From contig DDPV01000019.1 in the NCBI GenBank assembly GCA_002342365.1, positions 3,541 to 67,540 on the forward strand: a DNA stretch of 64,000 bases, read 5' to 3'. Shown here piece by piece: positions 54,894-64,000 of this stretch. Within the stretch, counting starts at the first letter, position 1, and every line of letters begins with the position of its first letter. A program made the position numbers and the translations under genes. Under the pieces are notes generated by a model. That model made no database searches, had not been told where the DNA came from, and was given only the letters and a program-made list of their open reading frames with translations. This stretch comes from Burkholderiales bacterium UBA2459. GTDB taxonomy: Bacteria > Pseudomonadota > Gammaproteobacteria > Burkholderiales > Burkholderiaceae_E.

Positions 54894-56626
54894 GCGGCGA
54901 GTCGCTCGGTAAGAACCGCAACGAGCGATTCGATGGACAGCGTCTCGGTGTGCAGACCGCGCCGGGCTGTGAGCTCAAGCAGGCCCTGCGCCAGGCCACG
55001 ATCGCCGACCGTCACCCGCCAGGGCACACCGATCAGCTCCCAGTCGGCAAACATCACCCCGGGCCGCAAATCGCGGTCATCAAGGATCACATCGACCCCG
55101 GCCTCTTGCAGGCGTCGATAAAGCGCGTCGCTTGCCTCGCGCACCGCCTGCGACTTGGCCAGACCTAGCGCCACAATCACCACACGAAAGGGCGCAATCC
55201 GCTCCGGCCAGATGATCCCGCGTTCGTCGTGGTTTTGCTCCACCGCAGCGCCAAGCAAGCGTGTGACACCGATCCCGTAGCATCCCATTTCCATGAGCTT
55301 TTTGCTGCCATCTTCATCGACAAAGCTTGCTTGCATCGGTTCAGCGTAGCGCGTGCCAAGGTAAAACACATGGCCGACTTCGATCCCGCGGCACAGCATC
55401 AGTCGTCCCTTGCCATCAGGCGAAGGATCGCCTTCGCGCACATTTCTCAGATCGGCAAGCATCGGTTCGGGCAGATCGCGGCCCCAATTTACGCCGGTCA
55501 AGTGAAAGCCTGCCTGGTTTGCGCCACAAACAAAATCGCTCATCCTTCCAACCGTGTGATCAGCGATCAGCTTGACCGGCTTTAAGGTATTGATCGGGCC
55601 GAGGTAGCCCGGTTCACAGCCGAAATGGGACACAATCTCAGCCTCGCTTGCAAAACGAAAACCTGACAAGCCCGGCAGCTTGCCGGCTTTCACTTCGTTC
55701 AGGTCGTGATCGCCGCGCAGCAGCAAGAGATAAATCTCGGCTTGGGCGCTTTCGCCCTCAAGCTCCGAATCGACGGCCAGCACCAAAGACTTGACCGTCT
55801 TTTGCAAGGCAAGCTTTAAGTAGGCCGCCACATCTTCGCATCGCGACTGGCCAGGCGTGGCCACCGCCTGCATCGGCTCGCTGGCAAGTGCGCGTTCGTC
55901 GAGCAAAGGAAGCGCCTGGGCCAGTTCTACATTGGCGGCGTAATCGGAATCGGGACAGTAAGCGATCACATCCTCGCCGGTTTGCGCAATCACCTGAAAC
56001 TCGTGACTGGCTGAACCCCCGATGGCACCGGTATCGGCCGCCACCGCACGAAAGCTCAGGCCCAATCGGGTGAAGATGCGCTGATAAGCATCAAACATGA
56101 TCTGATACGAGGCGAGCGCCGCCTTGCGATCCCTATCAAAGGAGTAGGCATCTTTCATCGTGAACTCGCGACCTCGCATCAGCCCGAAACGCGGTCGGCG
56201 TTCGTCGCGAAACTTGGTTTGAATGTGATAAAAATTTTTGGGTAAATCGCGATAACTGCGCAGCTCCGCCCGAGCAATATCCGTAATCACCTCCTCAGAG
56301 GTCGGCTGGATCAAGAAATCGCGATCATTGCGATCCTTCAAGCGCAAGAGCTCCGGCCCATACTTTTGCCAGCGTTGCGATTCCATCCATAACTCGGCTG
56401 GTTGCACAATCGGCATCAGCAACTCGATCGCCCCGGCGGCATCCATTTCCTGGCGAACGATCGCTTCAATTTTGCGAATCACCCGCAAACCCATCGGCAT
56501 ATAGTTATAAATTCCGCCAGCGAGCTTGCGGATCATCCCAGCGCGCGTCATCAGTTGATGGCTGATGACTTCGGCATCGGACGGCGCGTCGCGCAGGGTG
56601 GCGATATGAAACTGGCTGGCTTTCAT
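54890..56626 (-). CDS. proS: Prolyl-tRNA synthetase (bacterial type)
   Basis: ProS attaches proline to tRNA-Pro. The 578-residue class II synthetase has motif 1 near [20 protein letters not shown], motif 2 with [19 protein letters not shown] and motif 3 near [20 protein letters not shown]. The long insertion (about residues 230-390) is the editing domain of the bacterial type that clears mischarged alanine. A C-terminal anticodon-binding domain follows. The ATG at 56626 fits the family start [19 protein letters not shown]; a longer frame to 56749 reaches the rppH promoter and is rejected. rppH is divergent. Confidence 0.97.
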   Translation of the reverse strand: MKASQFHIATLRDAPSDAEVISHQLMTRAGMIRKLAGGIYNYMPMGLRVIRKIEAIVRQEMDAAGAIELLMPIVQPAELWMESQRWQKYGPELLRLKDRNDRDFLIQPTSEEVITDIARAELRSYRDLPKNFYHIQTKFRDERRPRFGLMRGREFTMKDAYSFDRDRKAALASYQIMFDAYQRIFTRLGLSFRAVAADTGAIGGSASHEFQVIAQTGEDVIAYCPDSDYAANVELAQALPLLDERALASEPMQAVATPGQSRCEDVAAYLKLALQKTVKSLVLAVDSELEGESAQAEIYLLLLRGDHDLNEVKAGKLPGLSGFRFASEAEIVSHFGCEPGYLGPINTLKPVKLIADHTVGRMSDFVCGANQAGFHLTGVNWGRDLPEPMLADLRNVREGDPSPDGKGRLMLCRGIEVGHVFYLGTRYAEPMQASFVDEDGSKKLMEMGCYGIGVTRLLGAAVEQNHDERGIIWPERIAPFRVVIVALGLAKSQAVREASDALYRRLQEAGVDVILDDRDLRPGVMFADWELIGVPWRVTVGDRGLAQGLLELTARRGLHTETLSIESLVAVLTERLAA

Positions 56627-56722
56627 GCATGGGTTCTCACGAGGTGCGCCGCAAAGGGCTGGGGACTGCGTTGACTTGACCGTTTGCGAATCCCGAACGT
56701 ATTCAGTTGCGGAGTCGATGGC

Positions 56723-56728
56723 TATAAT
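56723..56728 (+). promoter_or_regulatory. Candidate -10 element of the rppH promoter
   Basis: A perfect TATAAT lies 32 bases before the rppH ATG. The best -35 at 17-18 bases spacing is gtattc or tattca near 56699-56705, which is weak. The site is the only consensus -10 in the 134-bp proS-rppH gap. Confidence 0.45.
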
Positions 56729-56760
56729 CACTTGCATTCTAAGGGACAAGGCCAGTCGAC

Positions 56761-57279
56761 ATGCTGGACAAAGACGGCTACCGCCCCAACGTCGGCATCA
56801 TCCTGCTGAACCGGCGTAACGAGGTGTTTTGGGGCAAGCGCATCCGCGAACATTCGTGGCAATTTCCGCAGGGTGGCATCAAGCGCGGTGAATCGCCTGA
56901 GCAGGCCATGTTTCGCGAACTCGAAGAGGAGGTCGGTCTTCGTCCTGACCACGTGCGTATCATCGCCCGCACCCGGGACTGGCTTCGATACGAAGTGCCA
57001 GAGAATTGGGTCAGGCGTGAGTGGCGAGGCCACTACCGTGGTCAAAAACAAATCTGGTATTTGCTCAGGCTTGTCGGTCGCGACAGCGATATTCAGCTTC
57101 GTGCCTCGCAACACCCGGAGTTTGACGCCTGGCGCTGGAACCAGTACTGGGTTCCGCTCGAATCGGTGATCGAATTCAAGCGCGACGTTTATCGGTTGGC
57201 GCTGATCGAACTGTCAAAACATATTCAGCGCCGCAAAAACGCGACCCAGACTCAGACCAAGGCGCAAGCAGAGCCTTGA
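56761..57279 (+). CDS. rppH: RNA pyrophosphohydrolase
   Basis: RppH removes pyrophosphate from 5'-triphosphorylated mRNA and so starts RNase E decay. The 172-residue Nudix protein begins [17 protein letters not shown]. It has the Nudix box [20 protein letters not shown] (residues 38-57) completed by VGL, and [20 protein letters not shown]. The pattern WQFPQGGI just before the box is typical of RppH. It is divergent from proS, as in other Burkholderiales, and converges on the hydroxyacid dehydrogenase gene with 10 bp between stops. Confidence 0.96.
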   Translation: MLDKDGYRPNVGIILLNRRNEVFWGKRIREHSWQFPQGGIKRGESPEQAMFRELEEEVGLRPDHVRIIARTRDWLRYEVPENWVRREWRGHYRGQKQIWYLLRLVGRDSDIQLRASQHPEFDAWRWNQYWVPLESVIEFKRDVYRLALIELSKHIQRRKNATQTQTKAQAEP

Positions 57280-57289
57280 AGCGCAGGGC

Positions 57290-58231
57290 TCAAACCGCGG
57301 TAAGCAATGGCCTTCCCGCCACAAAGGCTGCAACATTAGCGAGCGTAAGTTGTCCCATGGCTGCACGCGTTTGGCGCGATGCGCTTGCCACATGGGGCGA
57401 TAACACCACATGGGGCATTTGCAGCAGCGCCTGAGGGACCTCGGGCTCATTGGCAAACACATCAAGGCCTGCGCCCGCAAGGGCTCGGTTTTGCAACAAA
57501 TCAATCAATGCGTCCTGATCAACCACCGAACCGCGACTGATATTCACAAGGAAACCATCGGGACCGAGCGCCAGCAGCACTTCGCGGGAAATCAGGCCCG
57601 CCGTTTGAGCCCCGCCCGGGCAGGCGACCATCAGACAATCGCACCATCGGGCTAAGTCCGTGACCGAAGCGATATAGGGATAAGGCAGCGATGCTTTGGC
57701 GCGCGGCCCGAAGTAAGCGATCTCAAGGCCGAAGGCTTGCGCGCGTTTTGCAATCGCCTGGCCAATGCGGCCCATGCCGACAATGCCCATGCGCTTTTTC
57801 TGGAGCGAATGCGTCAAGAACATCGGTCCTTTGAGCCAGTCCCCTCCGCGCACAAAACGGTCGGCTTGCGGGATCTGGCGCAGACTGGCAAGCAAAAGCG
57901 CAATTGCAAAATCGGCGACCTCTTCGGTGAGCACATCAGGCGTATTGGTCACCGCGATAGACCTTGAACGCGCCTCGTTGAGATCAACCCCATCAACCCC
58001 GACACCAAAACATGCAATCAGCCTGAGCGATGGCAGCTGTTGCATCATCGCTGCCTTCATGCCAAAGCTACCGGTGGTGACCGCAATCTGGCACTGTGAC
58101 AGCGAAGCAAAAAAGTCGGCTTGGGCTTGCGGGCTTTGATCTTTCACGCTCGCATAAGCCTGCACCCGATAACGGGCGCGAAGCTCGTCGTCGGTCTCCT
58201 GGTGCACCGGCACCACCAAGAGCAGGTCCAT
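57290..58231 (-). CDS. D-isomer-specific 2-hydroxyacid dehydrogenase
   Basis: The 313-residue NAD(P)-dependent enzyme has the nucleotide loop IVGMGRIGQAIAKRAQAFG (150-168). The catalytic set is Arg233 in VNISRGSVVD, Glu262 in LDVFANEPEVP and His280 in VLSPHVASASRQ. The length and FGVGVDGVDL segment fit the glyoxylate/hydroxypyruvate reductase group. Its ATG follows the stop of the FAH gene with no gap, and it shares a minus-strand unit with that gene and an SDR. It may act on the 2-oxoacid released by that pathway, but this is inference. Confidence 0.88.
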   Translation of the reverse strand: MDLLLVVPVHQETDDELRARYRVQAYASVKDQSPQAQADFFASLSQCQIAVTTGSFGMKAAMMQQLPSLRLIACFGVGVDGVDLNEARSRSIAVTNTPDVLTEEVADFAIALLLASLRQIPQADRFVRGGDWLKGPMFLTHSLQKKRMGIVGMGRIGQAIAKRAQAFGLEIAYFGPRAKASLPYPYIASVTDLARWCDCLMVACPGGAQTAGLISREVLLALGPDGFLVNISRGSVVDQDALIDLLQNRALAGAGLDVFANEPEVPQALLQMPHVVLSPHVASASRQTRAAMGQLTLANVAAFVAGRPLLTAV

Positions 58232-59083
58232 TCAAGCTGCCTTGTATTTGACGACCTGCTGATGCGCCTCGCCAAGACCTTCGATGCCCATGCTCATCAC
58301 ATCACCGGCTTTGAGATAACGCGGCGGCTTAAAGCCATGACCGACGCCCGGCGGTGTTCCGGTGATGATCAGATCACCCGGCAAAAGCGTCATGAACTGA
58401 CTCACGTAGGAGACAATACTTGCGCAGTCAAAAATCATCGTTTTGGTGCTGCCGCTTTGCATGCGCTCGCCGTTGACATCAAGCCACATCGAAAGCCGCT
58501 GAGGATTGGGTACTTCATCGCTCGTCACAAGCCAGGGGCCCACCGGACCGAAGCTGTCGCAACCCTTGCCCTTGTCCCAAAGACCGCCACGCTCCATCTG
58601 AAAGGCACGTTCAGATACATCGTTGGCCAACACATAACCGGCCACATAAGAAAGCGCATTTTTTTTGGTCACATAGCTTGCCCGGCTTCCAATCACCATG
58701 CCCAATTCGATTTCCCAGTCGGTTTTGACCGAGCCTTTGGGCAGCATCACCTCGTCGTTGGGCCCTTGCATACAGCTCAGGGTTTTATGAAAGATGATCG
58801 GTTCTTTGGGAATCGGGTTTCCGGTCTCTGCGGCATGATCTGAATAATTCAAACCGATTGCTACAAACTTCGTAGCACCTACAAAGGGCACGCCAAGCCT
58901 TGGCTTTCCGCGCACCAGCGGCAACTTTTCAAGGTTGAGCTTGGCGAGCTTGGCCAAGCCTTTGGGCGATAACTGCTCCGGACCGATGTCGGCCACATGG
59001 GCCGAGAGATCACGCAAGCGGCCCTCGTGGTCCAGTACACCGGGTTTTTCTTTACCGGGCTTTCCAAAACGTAGCAATTTCAA
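58232..59083 (-). CDS. Fumarylacetoacetate hydrolase family protein (2,4-diketo-3-deoxy-sugar acid hydrolase type)
   Basis: The 283-residue protein has the FAH fold with metal ligands probable at Glu124 and Glu126 (TDWEIELGMVIG) and Asp155 (LANDVSERAF). The motif VAIGLNYSDHAAE lies at residues 74-86. The N-terminal domain MKLLRFGKPGKEKPGVLDHE is typical of the branch that includes 2,4-diketo-3-deoxy-L-fuconate hydrolase, often mislabelled ureidoglycolate lyase. The start is TTG at 59083, with AAGGAG 7 bases before it. The neighbouring SDR and UxaA-type enzymes support a sugar-acid role. Confidence 0.88.
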   Translation of the reverse strand: MKLLRFGKPGKEKPGVLDHEGRLRDLSAHVADIGPEQLSPKGLAKLAKLNLEKLPLVRGKPRLGVPFVGATKFVAIGLNYSDHAAETGNPIPKEPIIFHKTLSCMQGPNDEVMLPKGSVKTDWEIELGMVIGSRASYVTKKNALSYVAGYVLANDVSERAFQMERGGLWDKGKGCDSFGPVGPWLVTSDEVPNPQRLSMWLDVNGERMQSGSTKTMIFDCASIVSYVSQFMTLLPGDLIITGTPPGVGHGFKPPRYLKAGDVMSMGIEGLGEAHQQVVKYKAA

Positions 59084-59130
59084 TATCGTCTCCTTAAGGT
59101 GTCGTTCAAATCAACACAGCCTCATATCCA

Positions 59131-59904
59131 TCAAATCGTCATCCCACCGTCGATCGCAAAAACCTGTCCGGTAGCAAATGCACTCTCGTCACTGGCCAGA
59201 TAGAGCACGATCGGCACAATATCATCGGGTTGGGCCAATCGCCCCATCGGTTGCCTTGATGTAAACATCCGCCTTGCCTCTTGCATGTCGCCCAAGGCGA
59301 GCATGCGCTCATGCAGCGAGGGCGTTTCGACTGTGCCTGGGGCAATCGCATTGCAGCGAATCCCCCGCGCCACAAAATCTGCCGCCACCGATTTCGTCAA
59401 ACCAATAACCGCGGCTTTGGTGGTGCCATAGACGAAACGGTTGGGCAGCCCTTTAAGCGAACTGCACACCGAAGCCATATTGATAATGGAACCTTGACCG
59501 CGGGCCAGCATGGCTGGAAGGCTCGCTTGAATCAGCCGAAACATCGAGCGAACGTTCAGGTTAAAGCTGTGGTCCCATTGCGCTTCATCACACTGCTCGA
59601 TGCTTCCCTGATGCACATAGCCTGCGCAGTTGAACAACACATCAAGATCGTCAAGCGGAGTCATCAAGGCGCGAATAGCTTCGGCATCGGTCACATCAAG
59701 CGCCTGGGTTTGAAGCCTGGCCTCAGGATGTTTAAGTACGGTGGCTTCAAACGAACGCTCAAGTTCTTGTAACAAATCGGAACGTATATCGGTGGCAATC
59801 ACGCTTGCACCCTCGCGCAACAGGGCAAGCGCCGAGGCTGCACCCATACCTTGACCGGCGGCGGTGATCAGGATTTTCTTCCCGCGAACTCTTCCCTGAT
59901 GCAT
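59131..59904 (-). CDS. Short-chain dehydrogenase, 2-keto-3-deoxy-sugar-acid dehydrogenase-like
   Basis: The 257-residue SDR has the cofactor loop LITAAGQGMGAASALAL, FNCAGYVHQGS, and the catalytic Tyr159/Lys163 in FVYGTTKAAVIGLTKS. It ends TGQVFAIDGGMTI. It closely resembles the group that includes 2-keto-3-deoxy-L-fuconate dehydrogenase and human DHRS6, especially in the order LFNCAG-VH-G and NMASVCSSLKG. It lies 47 bp ahead of the FAH gene in the same direction. The start has no clear Shine-Dalgarno. Confidence 0.87.
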   Translation of the reverse strand: MHQGRVRGKKILITAAGQGMGAASALALLREGASVIATDIRSDLLQELERSFEATVLKHPEARLQTQALDVTDAEAIRALMTPLDDLDVLFNCAGYVHQGSIEQCDEAQWDHSFNLNVRSMFRLIQASLPAMLARGQGSIINMASVCSSLKGLPNRFVYGTTKAAVIGLTKSVAADFVARGIRCNAIAPGTVETPSLHERMLALGDMQEARRMFTSRQPMGRLAQPDDIVPIVLYLASDESAFATGQVFAIDGGMTI

Positions 59905-59953
59905 GGCTGTTAACCCTTATTGATTGGCAAGGATTGACAAGCTTACACCGCAG

Positions 59954-59963
59954 GCTTGCAAGC
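59954..59963. promoter_or_regulatory. Candidate operator in the SDR/UxaA divergent gap
   Basis: gcttgcaagc is a perfect 10-bp palindrome near the middle of the 121-bp gap between divergent catabolic genes. It sits where a regulator could control both sides. No regulator gene is beside it, and the site is short, so the call is tentative. Confidence 0.3.
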
Positions 59964-60025
59964 GGCTCGCATTGCAGCGAACATCGGCTCCTGATTCGAT
60001 CCACAAAAAAGGGAATCTTTGCGTC

Positions 60026-61564
60026 ATGAACCAGGCCGTTGCAGTGATCCGAAAAGCTTTTTTGCGCCTACATCCGCAAGACGATGTGGTCATTGCCATC
60101 CGTCCCTTGAGCGCACATAGCAAGCTTGACGATAGCGGGCAGTTGATCGAACTCGCTCAGGCGATTACACCAGGGCATAAGATCGCAAGCCGCTCAATCG
60201 CTGCAGGCGAGCCCGTGCGGCGCTACAACCAGATTATCGGCTTTGCAAGGCAAGCCATCCTCGCTGGCGAACATGTTCACAGCCATAACCTTGCCTTCGA
60301 CAACTTTGATCGTGACTACGCAATCGGCGCAGACTGCAAGGCGCAACAAAGCATGGAAGCTTCCCAGTTCATGGGCTATGTGAGGGCTGACGGTCGCGTA
60401 GCAACAAGAAACTATATCGGTGTGATTGCCACCGTCAATTGCTCGGCTTCGGTCTCGAAGTTTGTCGCAGCACACTTCACAGCCGAGCGCCTGGCAGCCT
60501 ATCCGAATGTCGATGGTGTGGTGCCGATTACGCATGCTTCAGGTTGCGGTATGGACTCTGACGGCGCAGGCATTGAGCTGTTGCGCAAGACGATTGCGGG
60601 CTACGCACGCCATCCGAACTTCGCTGCGGTGGTGATCATCGGCCTGGGTTGCGAGGCCAATCAAATGGATGCCTTGTTCCTGAGCCAGGGTATGGATGAG
60701 AACCCTTTACTCAAGCCCCTGGTGATCCAAAGCTCAGGCGGTTCGCGAAAAACCATCGAGGCAGCGATCGACGCGGTCGAATCGATGCTCCCTGCAGCAA
60801 ACGCGCTCAAACGTCAACCGGTCAGCGCATCGCATCTGACCATCGGCTTGCAATGCGGAGGCTCCGATGGCTATTCGGGCATCACTGCAAATCCAGCCCT
60901 TGGCGCAGCTTGCGATATTTTGGTTGCGCAAGGCGGAACCGTTATTTTATCTGAAACACCAGAAATTTATGGCGCAGAGCACTTGCTCACCCGAAGGGCT
61001 GTTTCGGAGGAAGTTGCCAACAAGCTGATTGCGCGTATCCGGTGGTGGGAAAGCTATACCGCAAGGAACCAGGGATCGATGGACAATAATCCATCGCCTG
61101 GCAACAAGGCAGGTGGTCTCACCACGATTCTCGAGAAAAGTCTTGGCGCGGTTGCAAAGGCTGGATCGACAAACCTCAGGCAAGTCTACGAGTACGCCGA
61201 AACCGTCTGCGAAAAAGGCTTTGTCTTTATGGACACACCGGGCTATGACCCGGTATCGGCCACCGGCCAGGTTGCCGGCGGCGCCAATCTGATTTGCTTT
61301 ACCACTGGACGCGGGTCGGTGTATGGCTGCAAGCCCGCCCCATCGATCAAGCTTGCCACCAACTCGAGGCTATACCAGCAGATGCGAGAGGATATGGACA
61401 TCAACTGCGGCGATATTATCGATCGCGATGTTCCGGTTGCTGAAAAAGGTGAAGCGATCTTCGCGTTGATTCTGCGCGTAGCAAGCGGCGAGAAAACCAA
61501 GAGCGAAGCGCTAGGCATGGGTCATGATGAATTTGTTCCCTGGCAACTCGGCGCCGTGATGTAG
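60026..61564 (+). CDS. UxaA-family dehydratase (altronate dehydratase-like)
   Basis: The 512-residue protein has an N-terminal SAF domain (about residues 1-75, HKIASRSIAAGEPVRRYNQI) and a C-terminal UxaA/GarD catalytic domain. That domain shows VRADGRVATRNYIGVIATVN, THASGCGMDSDGAG, IIGLGCEANQMDALF, LQCGGSDGYSGITANPALG and SETPEIYGAEH. UxaA-family enzymes dehydrate aldonates such as altronate, galactarate, or in some bacteria fuconate and arabinonate. Both halves are fused, as in the common form. The ATG at 60026 fits the family start; GGGAA lies 10 bases upstream. It is divergent from the SDR-FAH unit. Confidence 0.9.
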   Translation: MNQAVAVIRKAFLRLHPQDDVVIAIRPLSAHSKLDDSGQLIELAQAITPGHKIASRSIAAGEPVRRYNQIIGFARQAILAGEHVHSHNLAFDNFDRDYAIGADCKAQQSMEASQFMGYVRADGRVATRNYIGVIATVNCSASVSKFVAAHFTAERLAAYPNVDGVVPITHASGCGMDSDGAGIELLRKTIAGYARHPNFAAVVIIGLGCEANQMDALFLSQGMDENPLLKPLVIQSSGGSRKTIEAAIDAVESMLPAANALKRQPVSASHLTIGLQCGGSDGYSGITANPALGAACDILVAQGGTVILSETPEIYGAEHLLTRRAVSEEVANKLIARIRWWESYTARNQGSMDNNPSPGNKAGGLTTILEKSLGAVAKAGSTNLRQVYEYAETVCEKGFVFMDTPGYDPVSATGQVAGGANLICFTTGRGSVYGCKPAPSIKLATNSRLYQQMREDMDINCGDIIDRDVPVAEKGEAIFALILRVASGEKTKSEALGMGHDEFVPWQLGAVM

Positions 61565-61608
61565 CAAACGGCGCCGTGTTGAAGAAGACAGCGCGGTGAT
61601 GGAAGTAG
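61549..61608. repeat. Three 20-bp tandem repeats spanning the uxaA stop codon
   Basis: Units at 61549-61568, 61569-61588 and 61589-61608 begin cggcgccgtgatg, cggcgccgtgttg and cagcgcggtgatg. The first supplies the last codons and the TAG (61562-61564) of the dehydratase gene; the others are in the 48-bp gap before the convergent proB stop. As with the glcE array, the period is not a multiple of three and the copies beyond the stop are untranslated. Confidence 0.8.
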
Positions 61609-61612
61609 GACC

Positions 61613-62767
61613 TCAGCCCGACAGGATCATGTTGCTGCGATGAATCAGCTCGGGTTCTTCGATAAACCCAAGCAAGGATTCGATATCACTTGAGGGTTTG
61701 CCGATGATTCGACGTGCCTCAGAGCTTGCGTAGTTGATAAGGCCGCGCGCGACTTCAACACCGGTCGGGTTCAGACAAGCCACCACATCACCTCGTGCAA
61801 ACTCGCCTTGCACCGTCTTCACACCGATCGGCAAAAGACTTTTGCCTTCATGAAGCAGGGCTTTAAGCGCACCTTCATCCAGCACAAGCGCGCCGCGCAA
61901 TTGCAGTTGGTCGGCAATCCACTGCTTTCTGGCGGTCCGTTTGGGTGTGTCGGCAATAAAACTTGTTCCGATTTCTTCGCCGGCGGCGAGCCGTTGCAAA
62001 AGTCTTGGCTCGCGCCCGTTGGCGACCACCGTGTGCGCACCTGAGGAAGCTGCGCGGCGTGCTGCCAGCACCTTGGTGAGCATCCCACCCTTTGCAATCA
62101 AGGTTCCAGCGCCGCCTGCCATCGCCTCCAGGCTCGCATCCCCAGCCTTAACCCGCGCGAGCAAACGAGCATCCGGCTGCGTTCGCGGATCGGCGGTGTA
62201 AAGCCCTGCCTGATCGGTGAGGATGACCAAGGCGTCGGCTTCGACCAAATTGGTGACAAGTGCGGCCAGGGTATCGTTGTCGCCGACCTTGATCTCATCG
62301 GTCACCACGGTATCGTTTTCATTGATGATCGGTATCACCGCAAGTTCGAGCAAGCGGCAAAGACTCGATCGGGCGTTCAAATAACGCGTACGGTCTGCCA
62401 GATCGTCGTGGGTAAGCAAGATCTGTGCGGTTTGCAGCCCAAAGCGTCGAAACTCGGTCTCATAGACCTGTGCCAGTCCCATCTGACCCACGGCGGCAGC
62501 CGCTTGCAAATCCTGCATCGCATGCGGCCTGTTTGGCCAGCCCAGGCGCTTCATGCCCTCTGCAACCGCGCCTGAGGAAACCACCAGGATCTCGCGGCCG
62601 AGCTTGCGCAAAGCCGCAATTTCCTCGGCCCAGGTTGCAATCGCCCGGGCATCAATGCCGCGGCCCTCATCGGTCACAAGACTCGAGCCGACCTTGATGA
62701 CCAGCCGCTGAGCGCTCACAAGCACTGCCTTGTGAGTCATCGCATCGATTTTTGCCTCGTTCAACAT
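61613..62767 (-). CDS. proB: Glutamate 5-kinase
   Basis: ProB phosphorylates glutamate in the first step of proline synthesis. The 384-residue product has an amino-acid kinase domain beginning [20 protein letters not shown], with [35 protein letters not shown] and [22 protein letters not shown]-terminal PUA domain ([20 protein letters not shown] onward) is present. Two ATGs compete: 62767, with poor Shine-Dalgarno spacing, and 62740, nine codons later, which fits the usual family length better. It follows obgE by 18 bp. Confidence 0.96.
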   Translation of the reverse strand: MLNEAKIDAMTHKAVLVSAQRLVIKVGSSLVTDEGRGIDARAIATWAEEIAALRKLGREILVVSSGAVAEGMKRLGWPNRPHAMQDLQAAAAVGQMGLAQVYETEFRRFGLQTAQILLTHDDLADRTRYLNARSSLCRLLELAVIPIINENDTVVTDEIKVGDNDTLAALVTNLVEADALVILTDQAGLYTADPRTQPDARLLARVKAGDASLEAMAGGAGTLIAKGGMLTKVLAARRAASSGAHTVVANGREPRLLQRLAAGEEIGTSFIADTPKRTARKQWIADQLQLRGALVLDEGALKALLHEGKSLLPIGVKTVQGEFARGDVVACLNPTGVEVARGLINYASSEARRIIGKPSSDIESLLGFIEEPELIHRSNMILSG

Positions 62768-62785
62768 CCTGCAACCCGGGCCTGC

Positions 62786-63907
<1,122 letters not shown>

Positions 63908-63912
63908 CTAGC

Positions 63913-63928
63913 GCGGCAAACCTGCCGC
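63913..63928 (-). terminator. Hairpin between the upstream gene and obgE
   Basis: gcggca-aacc-tgccgc gives a perfect 6-bp GC-rich stem with a 4-base loop, 7 bases after the TAA of the upstream minus-strand gene. No T run follows, so it may only slow transcription or protect the 3' end of the upstream message, while allowing read-through to obgE. Confidence 0.35.
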
Positions 63929-63933
63929 CCGCG

Positions 63934-63993
63934 CTTAAGCCTGGGCCGCTTCAGGCTCGGTCGCTTGAGGCTGGGTCGCTTGAGCCAAAGTTG
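63934..63993. repeat. 15-bp tandem repeat at the window end
   Basis: Four units of 15 bp (63934-63948, 63949-63963, 63964-63978, 63979-63993) share the core ctt(c/g)aggct(c/g)ggtcg. The best pair are the two middle units. The array is in frame with the partial minus-strand gene and encodes its pentapeptide tail, and it may continue beyond the window. Confidence 0.65.
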
Positions 63994-64000
63994 CCTGAGC
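63935..64000 (-). CDS. C-terminal tail of an upstream gene, possibly ribosomal protein L27 (partial)
   Basis: Only 21 codons before a TAA at 63935-63937 are in the window. They encode four pentapeptide units (AQATL, AQATQ, PQATE, PEAAQ) and a final Ala, set by a 15-bp tandem repeat in DNA. The usual order rplU-rpmA-obgE suggests the gene is rpmA, but L27 normally lacks such a low-complexity tail, so the call rests on position alone. Confidence 0.35.
   Translation of the reverse strand, partial: AQATLAQATQPQATEPEAAQA

Overview
This is a gene-dense stretch of a Gram-negative bacterial chromosome, most likely from a betaproteobacterium of the order Burkholderiales. That placement is inferred from gene content and order: glnE next to a TIGR02099-type YhdP protein, a nitrilase-family protein, tldD and aroG; accB-accC-prmA-PfkB kinase; a lysine/alanine-rich histone H1-like protein; a CcsA-like protein and a PP0621-like protein beside ffh; and ribosomal protein-obgE-proB. 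LPS heptosyltransferase, Mpl murein recycling and a Sec translocase confirm a diderm cell. I do not see prophage, insertion sequences, CRISPR, tRNA or rRNA genes. The window reads as core chromosome.

Layout. 1-3459: end of tgt, then yajC-secD-secF. 3482-13359 (minus): a D-lactate-dehydrogenase-type flavoprotein, glycolate oxidase glcDEF, mnmA, a membrane-anchored glutamate-synthase-like enzyme and purB. 13541-25618: PduO-type adenosyltransferase, then aroG, tldD, a nitrilase-family amidase and the very large yhdP on minus; glnE on plus; an MFS transporter converging on glnE. 25897-30149 (plus): ilvE, a zinc-finger protein, waaF, a SnoaL-like protein, a YheT-like hydrolase and an unassigned conserved protein. 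30122-41051: M48 protease, moaC and an ABC exporter, an SDR/MaoC pair, then mtgA-aroE-RNB exonuclease-mpl. 41152-46849 (plus): an orphan gene, a TlpA-like thioredoxin, aroQ, accB, accC, prmA and a PfkB kinase. 46967-53379 (minus): histone-like protein, nrdB, nrdA, PP0621-like and CcsA-like genes. 53457-64000: ffh, proS, rppH, a sugar-acid catabolic cluster (hydroxyacid dehydrogenase, FAH hydrolase, SDR and a divergent UxaA-type dehydratase), proB, obgE and the tail of an upstream gene.

How the parts work together. Many genes overlap by a few bases (ATGA, GTGA, TTGA or TGATG junctions), so translational coupling is common. Non-ATG starts are frequent (yhdP, waaF, mpl, the RNB gene, the ABC exporter, prmA, the FAH gene). 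Two carbon routes could connect: the cluster at 57290-61564 looks like a non-phosphorylative sugar-acid pathway ending in pyruvate plus a small 2-hydroxyacid, and glcDEF with the neighbouring flavoprotein could oxidise glycolate or D-lactate. This link is inference.

The most unusual trait is a recurrent set of short tandem duplications with a period near 20 bp. They lie at gene borders (secD start, glcE stop, upstream of glnE, upstream of the SDR/MaoC pair, uxaA stop) and, where the period is a multiple of three, inside genes (yhdP 3 x 21 bp, yheT 2 x 18 bp). Two NrdR-like boxes exactly 31 bp apart sit over a good candidate nrdA promoter, and a 12-bp perfect inverted repeat lies just ahead of the ilvE ribosome binding site.
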